Assembly: GCF_009862265.1 (NCBI RefSeq)
Contig: NZ_WWGX01000088.1
Span: 1-64,000 of the forward strand
Reading direction: 5' to 3'
DNA length: 64,000 nt
Source: Streptomyces sp. SID8352
GTDB taxonomy: Bacteria; Actinomycetota; Actinomycetes; Streptomycetales; Streptomycetaceae
Shown in pieces: positions 51,823-61,800 of the stretch (its first letter is position 1; each line of letters starts with the position of its first letter). A program made the position numbers and the translations under genes. The notes under the pieces were generated by a model. That model had not been told where the DNA came from, searched no databases, and saw only the letters and a list, made by a program, of their open reading frames with translations.

Positions 51823-52592
51823 CGGGCGGCCTCCACCCGTACGCTCCCGCCGTGCTCCAGCCGGTGCACCGCCACGTCCGGCGCACGCAGCGCGGCCAGG
51901 CGCGCGAACTCGTCACCCGGCGCATGGAATTCATGGGGGCGCACGGCGTCCATCCCCACGGGCCAGTACGTGCCGTAGTGCACCGGCACGGCCGTCGCGG
52001 GCGCCAGCCGGGCCAGGGCCTCGGCGGCCCGCCCGGCGTCCAGGTGTCCCGCGCCGAGATACGGCCCCCAGCCGCCCACCGGCAGCAGCGCCACGTCGAC
52101 CCGGCCCACCTCCCCGGCCATCCCCTCGAACAGCCCGGTGTCCCCGGCGAAGTACGTCCGCGCCTCGCCCTCGACGACATAGCCGAGCGCGGGGGAGCGG
52201 TGCGGTCCGAAGGGCAGGCGCCGGCCGTCGTGCCGTGCCGGGACCACCTGGACGCGCAGGTCACCGAGGGCGACCTCGTCACCGGGGGCCACCTCCGTCA
52301 GCTCCAGGTGCGCGAGCCGGCGCACGCCCGGCACCGACTGGGGCGCACCCCGGGGCACCAGGAGGCGCGTGCCCGGAGCGAGGCGCTCCAGCGACGGCAC
52401 ATGCAGATGATCGGCGTGGAGATGCGAGATCAGCGCCACCTCCGCGCGGCAGGCGTACGCCGGGGGTACGTCACCCCGGCGGCGGCGCAGGTGCGCGAGC
52501 CGGCGGGCGAACAGCGGGTCCGTGATCACACGGGTGTTCGAATCCTCGACCGTGCAGGTGGCGTGTCCCCACCAGGTGACCTCCACCGGCAC
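51819..52592 (-). CDS. MBL-fold hydrolase, UlaG/UPF0173-like
   Basis: A 257-residue protein: VEVTWWGHATCTVEDSNTRV, ITDPLFARR, LISHLHADHLHVPSLERLAP with the His-x-His-x-Asp-His metal site, YFAGDTGLFEGMAGEVGRVD, LLPVGGWGPYLGAGHLDAGR and VPVHYGTYWPVGMD. The WWGHAT start and DHLH pattern are those of UlaG/UPF0173-type hydrolases, though the substrate is unknown. The GTG at 52592 follows GAAGGAGGCGGAAGG. It is coupled to the DedA gene downstream and may act on a lipid or lactone. Confidence 0.85.
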   Translation of the reverse strand: MPVEVTWWGHATCTVEDSNTRVITDPLFARRLAHLRRRRGDVPPAYACRAEVALISHLHADHLHVPSLERLAPGTRLLVPRGAPQSVPGVRRLAHLELTEVAPGDEVALGDLRVQVVPARHDGRRLPFGPHRSPALGYVVEGEARTYFAGDTGLFEGMAGEVGRVDVALLPVGGWGPYLGAGHLDAGRAAEALARLAPATAVPVHYGTYWPVGMDAVRPHEFHAPGDEFARLAALRAPDVAVHRLEHGGSVRVEAAR

Positions 52593-52672
52593 CCTTCCGC
52601 CTCCTTCGCGCGACTCCCCGCAGCCTACGTCCAGGAGTAGGGTCTGCCACGAAACTGGAGGTGAGGGCATTC

Positions 52673-53074
52673 ATGGGGCCGGTGCGGGTGACGTCCATCG
52701 CGAGTCTGACGCCGTTGGAGCAGTTGGACGACGATCCGTTCCTCGTCGATTCCCGCAGCCAGTACGCCATGTGTGCCCGCTGGGCCGCCGAGCGGGGCTA
52801 CGTCGTCGCCCGGGAGTTACTGGTCCGGGCCCTGCGCCCGGACCACGACGCCCTCTGGGACGGCGTCCTCCCCGGCCGCGACCTGTTCGTGGCCCCCAGC
52901 CGCAGGGTGCTGGAGAGCGCCCTGGCCTCCGTCGAGGAGTTCACCGACGAGTGCCTGCGGCGCGGTGTGCGCGTCGAGACCGTCAACGACGCGGAACCCT
53001 CCTACGACGCCGAGATGAAGGCGCGCGTGCACCGCAGGCTGTCGATGCCGACGGCCGGGTACGACGGCCGCTGA
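52673..53074 (+). CDS. Hypothetical protein with resolvase-like N-terminal pattern
   Basis: A 133-residue protein: LTPLEQLDDDPFLVDSRSQY, AMCARWAAERGYVVARELLV, PSRRVLESALASVEEFTDEC and RRGVRVETVNDAEPSYDAEM. The first and second blocks resemble the fold of serine-recombinase N-domains (regularly ordered strand, helix, AAERG), but no catalytic Ser/Arg set is obvious and it is too short to recombine DNA. Streptomyces genomes have such proteins without known role. The ATG at 52673 has GGAGGTGAG 9 bases upstream. Confidence 0.6.
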   Translation: MGPVRVTSIASLTPLEQLDDDPFLVDSRSQYAMCARWAAERGYVVARELLVRALRPDHDALWDGVLPGRDLFVAPSRRVLESALASVEEFTDECLRRGVRVETVNDAEPSYDAEMKARVHRRLSMPTAGYDGR

Positions 53075-53144
53075 CCGGCCGCGCCCTCACGGGAGGGAAC
53101 GGGACCAGGGGGGACAAACCCCGCCCACCGGCCGTTGTGGCAGG

Positions 53145-55322
53145 GTGAGGGCAGCCCGTACCGACCGCGGGCCGGGACGACGTGAGGTGTGCGGGACCGT
53201 GGGTGGAGGGCGTTGGCGACGCGTCGCCGGGCAGATCGGCCGGAGCGTCACGGTGTGGGCGGTCTCCACCGTCACCATGCTGGCGCTCGCCGGGATCCTC
53301 CCCGACTTCCGCCTCCAGTCGCCCGACGGCGACAGCCCCACCGACATCGCCGTGACCGCCGCCCTCGGCGCCGGGGCCTTCGGCCTGCTGTCCGCCCTGG
53401 TGTGGCCGCTCCTGGTGCGCCTGCTGCTCCTGGTGCCCGCCCTCGTCCTCGGCCTGCTGGTCTTCTTCCTCAACGGCGGGCTGCTCTTCCTCGCCCTCGA
53501 CCTGAACCCCACCACCCGCGGCGGCGTCGCCCCGGAGACGGCGGTCGTGGTGGCCGCCGTGATGTCCGCCGTCGCCTCCGCCACCGGCGGCGCCCTGGCC
53601 GTGCGCGACGACGACGCCTACCGCCGCCGGCTCTCCCGGCTGGCCCACCGCCGCCGCCGGGGCGGCCCGCCCTGCCCCTCCGCCCCCGGCACCGTCTTCC
53701 TCCAGCTCGACGGCGTCGGCCACGACGTGCTGCGGGACGCCGTCGCCGACGGCACCCTGCCCACCGTCGCCCGCTGGCTCGGCCGCGACGGCGCCCCCGC
53801 CACCCACCGCCTCGACCTCTGGCGCACCGACTGGTCCAGCCAGACCGGAGCCAGCCAGCTCGGCATCCTGCACGGCAGCAACCACGACGTCCCGGCCTTC
53901 CGCTGGTACGAGAAGGACAGCGGCGAGGTCGTCGTCTGCAACCGCCCCGCCAGCGCCGCCGCGCTCCAGCGCCGGGCCGTCGAGCGCACCGGCGACGGCG
54001 GACTGCTCGCCGAGGACGGGGCCAGCCGCGGCAACCTGTTCAGCGGCGGCGCCGGGGAGCAGGCGCTCGTGCTGTCCATCGCCGCCCGCCGCCGGGGCCC
54101 CGGCACCCGCTCCCGGGCGGGCTACTTCGCCTACTTCTCCGACCCCGCCAACGCCGTCCGCACCGCCATGTCCTTCGCCGCCGAGGTCTGCCGGGAGATC
54201 GGCCAGTCCACCCGCGCCCGGCTGCGCAAGGACCGCCCCCGCGTCTCCCGGGGCGGCCTCTACCCCCTCGTCCGCGCCTTCGCCACGGTCGTCGAACGGG
54301 ACGTGGTGGTCGCCGCCGTGATGGGCGACATGCTCGCCGGCCGCACCGCCGTCTACGCCGACCTGGTGGCGTACGACGAGGTGGCGCACCACTCCGGGCC
54401 GCGCAGCCGGGACGCCGCCCGGGTGCTGCGCCGCCTCGACCGCTGCCTCGCGCTGATCGAGAAGGTCGCCGAGCACACCCCCCGTGAGTACCGCCTCGTC
54501 GTCCTCTCCGACCACGGGCAGAGCCCCGGCGAGACCTTCCGCACCCGCTACGGGCTCACCCTCGGCGATCTGGTGCGGGCCGGGTGCGGGCTGCCCGTAC
54601 CGCGCCGCGCCCGGCGCACCCGCAGCGGCGCCGAGGCCCGCGCCGCCGTACGGGCCGCCCTGCACCGGCCCGTCGAGGAGGGCGAGGAGCGCTACCGGCC
54701 CGCCGGGCGCCGCTCCGAGCCCGTGGTGCTGGCCTCCGGCAACCTCGGCCTGGTCTCCTTCCCCGACGTGCCGCACCGGATGAGCCGGGAGGAGATCGAC
54801 GCCCGCCACCCGGCCCTGCTGCCCACCCTCGCCAACCACCCCGGCATCGGCTTCCTGCTGGTGCGCAGCGAGCGGCACGGGGGCGTGGTGCTCGGCGCGC
54901 ACGGCGCGGAGACACCCGTGGACCGGCTCGACGAGGACCCGGGCCCCCTCGCGGTCTTCGGGCCCGGCGCCGCCGAGGCGGTGCGCCGCACCCACGGCTT
55001 CCCGCACACCGCCGACATCATGGTCAACTCCTTCCACGATCCGGCCGACGGCGAGGTGCTCGCCTTCGAGGAGCAGATCGGCTCCCACGGCGGGCTCGGC
55101 GGCGCCCAGTCGCGGGCCTTCCTGCTCTCCCCGCTGGTGCTGTCCGCGCCGGGCGGGGAGGGGAGCGCCCTCGTCGGCGCCGAGCGGGTGCACCGGGTGC
55201 TGCGCCGCTGGCTGCGCGAGGCCCGGGGCGCCCGGACCCCGGACGGGACCGCGGGGCCGGTGCCCGGCGCCGGGGCATCCCCCGCCGTGCCGGACGGACT
55301 CGCCCGCGACGCCCGGCCCTGA
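53145..55322 (+). CDS. Membrane protein: holin-like N-terminus fused to an alkaline-phosphatase-superfamily domain
   Basis: A 725-residue protein. The N-terminal 160 residues have four hydrophobic helices (VWAVSTVTMLALAGILPDF, VWPLLVRLLLLVPALVLGLL, VFFLNGGLLFLAL and VVVAAVMSAVASATGG), resembling Phage_holin_4_2-type proteins. The rest is a nucleotide-pyrophosphatase/phosphodiesterase-like domain of the alkaline phosphatase superfamily with LQLDGVGHDVLRDAVADGTL and LVVLSDHGQSPGETFRTRYG; VAYDEVAHHSGPRSRD and NSFHDPADGEV supply probable metal ligands. Likely a membrane-anchored phosphohydrolase. The GTG at 53145 or a later GTG near 53199 may be the start. Confidence 0.78.
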   Translation: MRAARTDRGPGRREVCGTVGGGRWRRVAGQIGRSVTVWAVSTVTMLALAGILPDFRLQSPDGDSPTDIAVTAALGAGAFGLLSALVWPLLVRLLLLVPALVLGLLVFFLNGGLLFLALDLNPTTRGGVAPETAVVVAAVMSAVASATGGALAVRDDDAYRRRLSRLAHRRRRGGPPCPSAPGTVFLQLDGVGHDVLRDAVADGTLPTVARWLGRDGAPATHRLDLWRTDWSSQTGASQLGILHGSNHDVPAFRWYEKDSGEVVVCNRPASAAALQRRAVERTGDGGLLAEDGASRGNLFSGGAGEQALVLSIAARRRGPGTRSRAGYFAYFSDPANAVRTAMSFAAEVCREIGQSTRARLRKDRPRVSRGGLYPLVRAFATVVERDVVVAAVMGDMLAGRTAVYADLVAYDEVAHHSGPRSRDAARVLRRLDRCLALIEKVAEHTPREYRLVVLSDHGQSPGETFRTRYGLTLGDLVRAGCGLPVPRRARRTRSGAEARAAVRAALHRPVEEGEERYRPAGRRSEPVVLASGNLGLVSFPDVPHRMSREEIDARHPALLPTLANHPGIGFLLVRSERHGGVVLGAHGAETPVDRLDEDPGPLAVFGPGAAEAVRRTHGFPHTADIMVNSFHDPADGEVLAFEEQIGSHGGLGGAQSRAFLLSPLVLSAPGGEGSALVGAERVHRVLRRWLREARGARTPDGTAGPVPGAGASPAVPDGLARDARP

Positions 55323-55555
55323 ACGGCGCCGCGCGGCGCCGTTCGGCACCGGCGGCACGGCAGCGCGACGCCGGGCCCCATGCGCGGCGGGGTGCCCGCC
55401 GGCGGCGGGGTGCCCGGGCGGGGCGGCGAGCGCCGGGGACGGGCGGGGGAGCTACGGGGAGTACGGCCGTCCTGTACGTTCCGGCAGGGGGAATGTGATC
55501 GGATGGGGGTGGAACCCCGCAAGGGGACGACCAGACCATCCGAAAGGGAAGAATC

Positions 55556-55984
55556 GTGGCAACCACGCGCTCCGCACACACCGTCTGGACAGGGAACCTC
55601 CTCGACGGCAACGGTGTCGTCACCTTCGACTCCTCCGGCATCGGGGAGCAGTCGGTGTCGTGGCCGTCCCGCGCCGAGCAGGCGAACGGGAGGACCAGCC
55701 CCGAGGAGCTGATCGCCGCCGCGCATTCGAGCTGCTTCTCCATGGCCCTGTCGCACGGGCTGGCCGGCGCGGGCACCCCGCCCACCAGGATCACCACCTC
55801 CGCCGACGTCGGCTTCCAGCCCGGCGAGGGCATCACCGGCATCCACCTCACCGTCGAGGGCGTCGTCCCCGGCATCGACAACGACACCTTCGTCGCCGCC
55901 GCCGAGGACGCCAAAAAGAACTGCCCGGTCAGCCAGGCCCTCACCGGCACCACCGTCACCCTGTCCGCCAAGCTCGCCGACTGA
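55556..55984 (+). CDS. OsmC/Ohr-family peroxiredoxin
   Basis: A 142-residue OsmC-type protein with the two catalytic cysteines Cys60 (IAAAHSSCFSMAL) and Cys123 (KKNCPVSQALTG) and the expected N-terminal strand (HTVWTGNLLDGNGVVTFDS). It reduces organic hydroperoxides with thiols or lipoyl groups in the cytoplasm. The length and the placement of Cys residues match OsmC rather than Ohr. The GTG at 55556 has a GGGAAGAATC site. It is convergent with narI. Confidence 0.92.
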   Translation: MATTRSAHTVWTGNLLDGNGVVTFDSSGIGEQSVSWPSRAEQANGRTSPEELIAAAHSSCFSMALSHGLAGAGTPPTRITTSADVGFQPGEGITGIHLTVEGVVPGIDNDTFVAAAEDAKKNCPVSQALTGTTVTLSAKLAD

Positions 55985-56064
55985 CCTCCCCGCGCGGGAG
56001 CGGGCCCCGCGCACCCGCCCCGCGGGACGGGGCCGCGCGGGAGCCGCCCCCGCCGGGGCGGCCC

Positions 56065-56787
56065 TCAGGAACCCGCCCGCTCCCAGCCGCGGCGCTCCGG
56101 GCGCGGCCCCAGCTGCCCGGGGTCGCGCGACCGGTACACCACGTACGGCCGGGTCAGGTACTGCACCGGCGCGCTGAACATGTGCACCAGCCGGGTGTAC
56201 GGCACCAGGGCGATCAGCACCATCCCCACCACCGCGTGCACGTGGTAGAGCACCGGCACGCCCTCCATCAGCCCCGTCCGGGGCCGCAGGGTGAACAGGC
56301 TGCGCGCCCAGGGGGCGATGGTGGCCCGGTAGTCGTAGCCGTTGCCCGCGGTGTCGGAGAGCTTGGCGGCCATGCCGAGCACGATGGCGCCGAGCAGGAA
56401 GAGGTACATCACCTTGTCGTTGCGCGTGGTGGCGCGGAAGACCGGGGCCCGGGTGCGGCGCCGGTAGACCAGCAGCGCGATCCCGGCCACCGCCAGTGCC
56501 CCGGCCAGGGTGCCGGCGTACAGCGACAGCAGGTGGTAGGCGTGCTCGTCGACGCCGGCCGCCCGGGTCCAGGACGCCGGGACGAACAGGCCGACCAGAT
56601 GCCCCGCCAGCACGAACAGGATGCCGTAGTGGAACACCGGCGAGGCGATGTTCAGCAACCGGGACTCGTACACCTGCGAGGAGCGGGTCGTCCAGCCGAA
56701 CCGGTCGTAGCGGTGCCGCCAGACCAGCCCGGCGACCAGGGACAGGAGGGCTACGTAGGGCAGGACGCCCCAGAGGAAGACGGTCAT
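56065..56787 (-). CDS. narI: Respiratory nitrate reductase gamma subunit (cytochrome b)
   Basis: A 240-residue integral membrane subunit with five helices: LWGVLPYVALLSLVAGLVWR, VFHYGILFVLAGHLVGLFVP, AYHLLSLYAGTLAGALAVAG, KVMYLFLLGAIVLGMAAKLS and VPVLYHVHAVVGMVLIALVP. His ligands for the two hemes b are in FHYG, GHLVG and YHVHAVV. It passes electrons from quinol to NarH. The start overlaps the narJ stop (ATGA). Confidence 0.93.
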   Translation of the reverse strand: MTVFLWGVLPYVALLSLVAGLVWRHRYDRFGWTTRSSQVYESRLLNIASPVFHYGILFVLAGHLVGLFVPASWTRAAGVDEHAYHLLSLYAGTLAGALAVAGIALLVYRRRTRAPVFRATTRNDKVMYLFLLGAIVLGMAAKLSDTAGNGYDYRATIAPWARSLFTLRPRTGLMEGVPVLYHVHAVVGMVLIALVPYTRLVHMFSAPVQYLTRPYVVYRSRDPGQLGPRPERRGWERAGS

Positions 56788-57281
56788 CGGCGGGCTCCGG
56801 GGGACGTGGACGGCAGGGTGGCGCAGACCGCGTCCAGGACGCGCGCGTAGGGCGTGCCGAAGGCGGCCAGCCGGGAGCGGAGCCGGTCCAGCGCGTCACG
56901 GTGCTCGACGAGCGGCTCCGTGCTCCCGGTGCGGGCGGTGAACTCCAGCACCGCGGGCAGGAAGTCGGGCAGTTCCTCGCCGGTCAGCTCCAGCCCGTGG
57001 GCCCGGTACAGCTCCTTGAAGCGGACCAGCGACATGCCGCGCCGCCGGGTGTCGCCGTCGGTCCACCAGCTCAGGTACAGGCTGTGCCGGTTCTTGAAGT
57101 CGAAGACCTCGACGTAGTGCGCCTGGAGCGCGGGCTGCGGGGTCGCCGCCGCGTGGTCGGTGAACTCCCGCAACTGCGGGGCGGCTTCGCGCAGCAGCGG
57201 CAGCCGGGTGCGGAAGGCGTCATCGGGATAGGTCAGGCAGAGCGCCGCCGCCTGGTACAGCACCTGGGCACCGCCGGGCAT
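56784..57281 (-). CDS. narJ: Nitrate reductase assembly chaperone
   Basis: A 165-residue TorD/NarJ-type chaperone, helical: VLYQAAALCLTYPDDAFRTR, YVEVFDFKNRHSLYLSWWTD and DTRRRGMSLVRFKELYRAHG, then ELTGEELPDFLPAVLEF. It binds apo-NarG and helps molybdenum cofactor insertion, and is not part of the mature enzyme. It lies one base downstream of narH and overlaps narI. Confidence 0.93.
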   Translation of the reverse strand: MPGGAQVLYQAAALCLTYPDDAFRTRLPLLREAAPQLREFTDHAAATPQPALQAHYVEVFDFKNRHSLYLSWWTDGDTRRRGMSLVRFKELYRAHGLELTGEELPDFLPAVLEFTARTGSTEPLVEHRDALDRLRSRLAAFGTPYARVLDAVCATLPSTSPGARR

Positions 57282-57282
57282 C

Positions 57283-58875
57283 TCAGACCTCCCGCTCGTC
57301 GTCCGCGGTCTGCCGGCGGCGCAGGACGTGGAAGTTCTCCACCGGCACCAGCGGCAGCCGTCTGCGCCCCGAGTCCCCGCCGAACGGCCCGCCGCCGCCC
57401 ATCCCCGGCCCGCCCTCGGTGTCCAGGCTGCACGAGCCCGGCAGCGACTCCTCCAGGCGCCGCGCGTCCCCCACGGCGGCCGTCGGGATCACGTACCGCT
57501 CCTCGTACTTGGCGATGGCCAGCAGCCGGTACATGTCCCGGATCTGCTCGGCCGTCATGCCGACGGACGCCGCGGTGGCCGGGTCCGGCTCCTCGCCGAA
57601 GGTGACCGCCCGCATGTGGGCGCGCATCGCGGCCAGCTTCTCCAGCGAGGCCCGCACCGGGCCGACGTCGCCCGCGGTGAACAGCTCCGCCAGGTACTCC
57701 AGCGGGATGCGCAGGGTGTCGATGGCGCCGAACAGGTTCTCCGCGTCCTCCCCGTCGTGGCCCGTCTCGGTGAGTGCCTCCACCACCGGCGACAGCGGCG
57801 GGATGTACCAGACCATCGGCATGGTGCGGTACTCCGGATGCAGCGGCAGCGCCACCCGGTACCGGCTGACCAGCGCGTGCACGGGTGAGCGGCGGGCCGC
57901 CTCCACCCAGTCGTGCGGGATGCCGGCCGCCTCCGCCGCCCGCCGCACCTCCGGGTCCTCCGGATCGAGGAGGACGCCGAGCTGCGCCTCGTACAGGTCC
58001 TTCTCGTCCGGCGTCTCGGCGGCCGGGACCACCCGGTCCGCGTCGTACAGCAGCACGCCCAGGTAGCGCAGCCGCCCCACACAGGTCTCCGAGCACACCG
58101 TCGGCAGCCCCGCCTCCACCCGCGGGTAGCAGAAGGTGCACTTCTCGGCCTTGCCGGTGCTGTGGTTGAAGTACACCTTCTTGTACGGGCAGCCGGTCAC
58201 ACACATCCGCCAGCCGCGGCAGCGGTCCTGGTCGACCAGCACGATCCCGTCCTCCGACCGCTTGTACATCGCCCCGGACGGGCAGGAGGCCACGCACGAC
58301 GGGTTGAGACAGTGCTCGCAGATCCTCGGCAGGTAGAACATGAACGTCTGCTCGAAGGCGAACCGCACCTTGTCCTCGGCCTCCCGGCGGGTCCGCTCCA
58401 CCATCGGGTCCAGATCGCCGTAGGCGGGGGCGCCGCCCAGGTTGTCGTCCCAGTTGGAGGACCATCCGATCTTCATCGGCTTGCCGTCGAGCTGCGACAC
58501 CGGGCGGGCCACCGGATAGTCGCCGCCGAGCGGGGCGTCGGTCAGATTCCGGTAGTCGTACGTCCACGGCTCGTAGTAGTCCTTGATCTCCGGGAGCCGG
58601 GGGTTGGAGAAGATCCCGGCGAGCTTGCGGAACCGCCCGCCCGCCTTCAGCTTCAGCGCCCCCCGCCGGTTCAGCTCCCAGCCGCCCCGCCACCTCTCCT
58701 GATCCTCGTAGCGGCGCGGGTAGCCCTGGCCGGGCCGGGTCTCCACGTTGTTGAACCAGACGTACTCCACGCCCCGCCGGTTGGTCCACGCCTGCTTGCA
58801 GGTGACCGAACAGGTGTGGCAGCCGATGCACTTGTCGAGGTTCATCACCATCGCGACCTGGGCCATGGGACGCAT
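57283..58875 (-). CDS. narH: Respiratory nitrate reductase beta subunit (iron-sulfur)
   Basis: A 530-residue iron-sulfur protein. Four cysteine groups are visible: CIGCHTCSVTCKQAW; CEHCLNPSCVASCPSG; CRGWRMCVTGCPYKK, with Trp at the second ligand position as in the [3Fe-4S] cluster; and CTFCYPRVEAGLPTVCSETC. They carry electrons from NarI to NarG. Its ATG overlaps the narG stop by one base at 58875; MAQVAM at 58866 is an alternative start. No frameshift. Confidence 0.95.
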   Translation of the reverse strand: MRPMAQVAMVMNLDKCIGCHTCSVTCKQAWTNRRGVEYVWFNNVETRPGQGYPRRYEDQERWRGGWELNRRGALKLKAGGRFRKLAGIFSNPRLPEIKDYYEPWTYDYRNLTDAPLGGDYPVARPVSQLDGKPMKIGWSSNWDDNLGGAPAYGDLDPMVERTRREAEDKVRFAFEQTFMFYLPRICEHCLNPSCVASCPSGAMYKRSEDGIVLVDQDRCRGWRMCVTGCPYKKVYFNHSTGKAEKCTFCYPRVEAGLPTVCSETCVGRLRYLGVLLYDADRVVPAAETPDEKDLYEAQLGVLLDPEDPEVRRAAEAAGIPHDWVEAARRSPVHALVSRYRVALPLHPEYRTMPMVWYIPPLSPVVEALTETGHDGEDAENLFGAIDTLRIPLEYLAELFTAGDVGPVRASLEKLAAMRAHMRAVTFGEEPDPATAASVGMTAEQIRDMYRLLAIAKYEERYVIPTAAVGDARRLEESLPGSCSLDTEGGPGMGGGGPFGGDSGRRRLPLVPVENFHVLRRRQTADDEREV

Positions 58876-61800
58876 CAGTACTCGACCTCCTGACGGCGGC
58901 GGCGGACGACCGTCACCTCGTCGCGCTGGTTGCCCGTCGGGCCCAGGTAGTTGAACGCCCAGGACAACTGGGCGTAGCCGCCGATGAGATGGGACGGCTT
59001 GAGCAGCAGCCGGGTGAGCGAGTTGTGGATTCCGCCGCGCATCCCGGTCGTCTCCGACAGCGGCACGTTGACCGTCCGCTCCTGCGCGTGGTGCATGTAG
59101 ACGGTGCCCTGCGGCATCCGGTGGGAGACCACCGCGCGCGCCACCACCACGCCGTTGCGGTTGACCGCCTCGATCCAGTCGTCGTCGGCCACGCCGATGG
59201 CGTCCGCGTCCTGCGGTGCCATCCAGATCGTCTGCCCGCCCCGGGACAGCGACAGCATGAACAGGTTGTCCTGGTACTCGGAATGGATCGACCACTTGTT
59301 GTGCGGGGTGAGGTAGCGGACGGTCACCTCCCGCTGTCCGTCGGCGCCCGGCCGGGGCTCGCCGAACAGCCGGTTCATGTCCAGCGGCGGCCGGTACACC
59401 GGCAGCGCCTCGCCCAGTTCGTGCATCCAGTCGTGGTCCAGGAAGAGGTGCTGGCGGCCGGTGAGCGTGTGCCACGGCTTGAGGTGTTCGGTGTTGAGCG
59501 TGAAGGCCGTGTAGCGGCGCCCGCCGGTCTCGATGCCGGACCACTCCGGCGAGGTGATCACCGGTACCGGGGCGGCCTGGGTGTCGGCGTAGGTGACCCG
59601 CCTGCCCTCGTGCTCGGCGGCCAGGTGCGCCATCCCCTGCCCCGTCCGCTCCTCCAGGGTGCGGAACCCCTGGGTCGCCAGGCGCCCGTTGGTCGTCCCG
59701 GACAGGGCCAGGATCGTGTTCGCCGCCTTCACCGCCGTGTCCAGCAGCGGCCGCCCGTCCGCCGGTCCGCCGCGCACCGCGCCGTTCGTCTCCCGCAGCC
59801 GCGCCACCTCCGCGTCCGGCCACAGGGTGATCCCCTTCGCGGGCAGCCCCTTGGCCTCCACCAGCGGCCCCAGCGCCGCGTACCTGGCCCCCACCGCCGT
59901 GTAGTCGCGTTCCACCACGGTCAGGATCGGCATCGTCCGGCCCGGCTCGGGCGCGCACTCGCCGCGCTTCCAGTCCCGCACCACCCCGCCGGGCTGGGCG
60001 GTCTCGCCGGGGGTGTCGTGCTGGAGCGGCGTGGCCACCAGGTCCTTGCGCACCCCGAGGTGGCCGACGGCCAGTTCGCTCAGCTTCTCCGCCAGCGCCT
60101 TGAAGGTGTCGAAGTCGGTGCGCGCCTGCCACGGCGGGTCCACCGCGGGCGAGAAGGCGTGCACATAGGGGTGCATGTCCGTGCTGGAGAGGTCGTGCTT
60201 CTCGTACCAGGTGGCCGCGGGCAGCACCACGTCCGAGAGCAGGGTCGAGGAGGTGTGCCGGAAGTCCAGCGACAGCAGCAGGTCGAGCTTGCCCTCCGGC
60301 GCCTCCTCCCGCCAGACCACGTCCCGGGGCCGCTCGCCCGGTGCGGCCTCCTCGGCGCGCAGCGAGGAGTGGGTGCCCAGCAGGTGCTTGGTGAAGTACT
60401 CCGCGCCCTTGGCCGACGAACCCAGCAGATTGGCCCGCCACAGGGTCACGATCCGCGGCCAGTTCTCCGGCGCGTCCGGATCCTCGCAGGCGAACCGCAG
60501 TGTCCCCGCCCGCAGTTCGGCCACCGCGTTCGCCACCGGGTCGCCGAACACCCCGCCCAGCTCCAGCGGGTTGCGGTCGAAGGTCGGGTAGGACGGCATC
60601 CAGCCGGTGCGCGCCGACAGCGCCAGGCAGTCCGCGGCGGTCATCCCGGTGAACAGCCCCTCGCCCAGCGGCGAGGCCAGCACGTCCGCGCCGAACCGGT
60701 CGTAGCGGAACTGGTCGGTGTTGAGGAACCAGTACGCCGTGCCGATCATCTGCCGCGGCGGGCGCGCCCAGTCCGACGCGGCTGCCAGCGACGCCCAGCC
60801 GGTCACCGGACGGCACTTCTCCTGGCCGACGTAGTGCGCCCAGCCGCCGCCGTTGCGGCCCTGGCAGCCGGTGAGCTGGAGCAGGGCCAGGAAGGCGCGG
60901 TAGATCGTCTCGGAGTGGAACCAGTGGTTGGTGCCCGCTCCCATGAGGATCATGCAGCGGCCCCGGGACCGCTCGGCGGTCCGCGCGAACTCCCGGGCGA
61001 TCCGCACGCAGGCCGCCGCCGGGACCGAGGTGTGCGTCTCCTGCCAGGCGGGGGTGCCGGGCGACCCCGCGTCCTCGTACGAACCCGGCCACTCGCCCGG
61101 CAGCCCCGGCCGGGCCACCCCGTACTGGGCGAGCAGCAGGTCGAACACCGTGGTGACCAGCGGCCCGTCCGGACCGCCCAGCCGGGTCGCCGGCACCCCG
61201 CGCCGGGCCACGGCGCCGCTGCCCTGCCCGTGCGGGCCCCCGTCGGTGTCGAAGCGGGGCAGCAGCACCTCGACGCCGGCGGACGCCTCGTGCCCGTGCA
61301 GGCTCAGCCGGGGCTCGATCCCGTCCAGGTCCAGGTTCCAGCGGCCCCGGTCGGCCTCGTTCCAGCGGAAGCCCAGCGAACCGTTGGGGACGACGGCGCG
61401 GCCCGAGGCCCCGTCCAGCACCACCGTCTTCCAGCTCGCGTCCTCCCCCTCCTGCCCGAGGTCGGCGGCGCGCAGGAACTTCGACGGGACGTGGGCCCCG
61501 TCCCGCTCCGCCAGCGTCACCAGGAACGGCAGGTCGGTGAAGCGCCGCACGTAGTCCGAGAAGAACGGTGTCTCCCGGTCGACGAAGAACTCCTTGAGCA
61601 CCACGTGCCCCATGGCGATCGCCAGCGCGGCGTCCGTCCCCGGGTGCGGGTGCAGCCACTCGTCGGCGAACTTGGTGTTGTCGGCGTAGTCCGGCGAGAC
61701 CACCACGACCTTCTGCCCCCGGTAGCGGGCCTCCGCCATCCAGTGGGCGTCCGGGGTGCGGGTCACCGGGACGTTCGTCCCCCACATGAACAGATAGGCG

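Noticed and set aside
52673..53074. Serine recombinase
   Set aside because: The length is 133 residues and there is no catalytic Ser with its Arg set and no DNA-binding domain.
52983..55358. 791-residue minus-strand frame opposite the holin-phosphatase gene
   Set aside because: Its composition (Gly/Val/Asp/His-rich, no motif) is that of an antisense shadow; the plus frame has clear phosphatase motifs.
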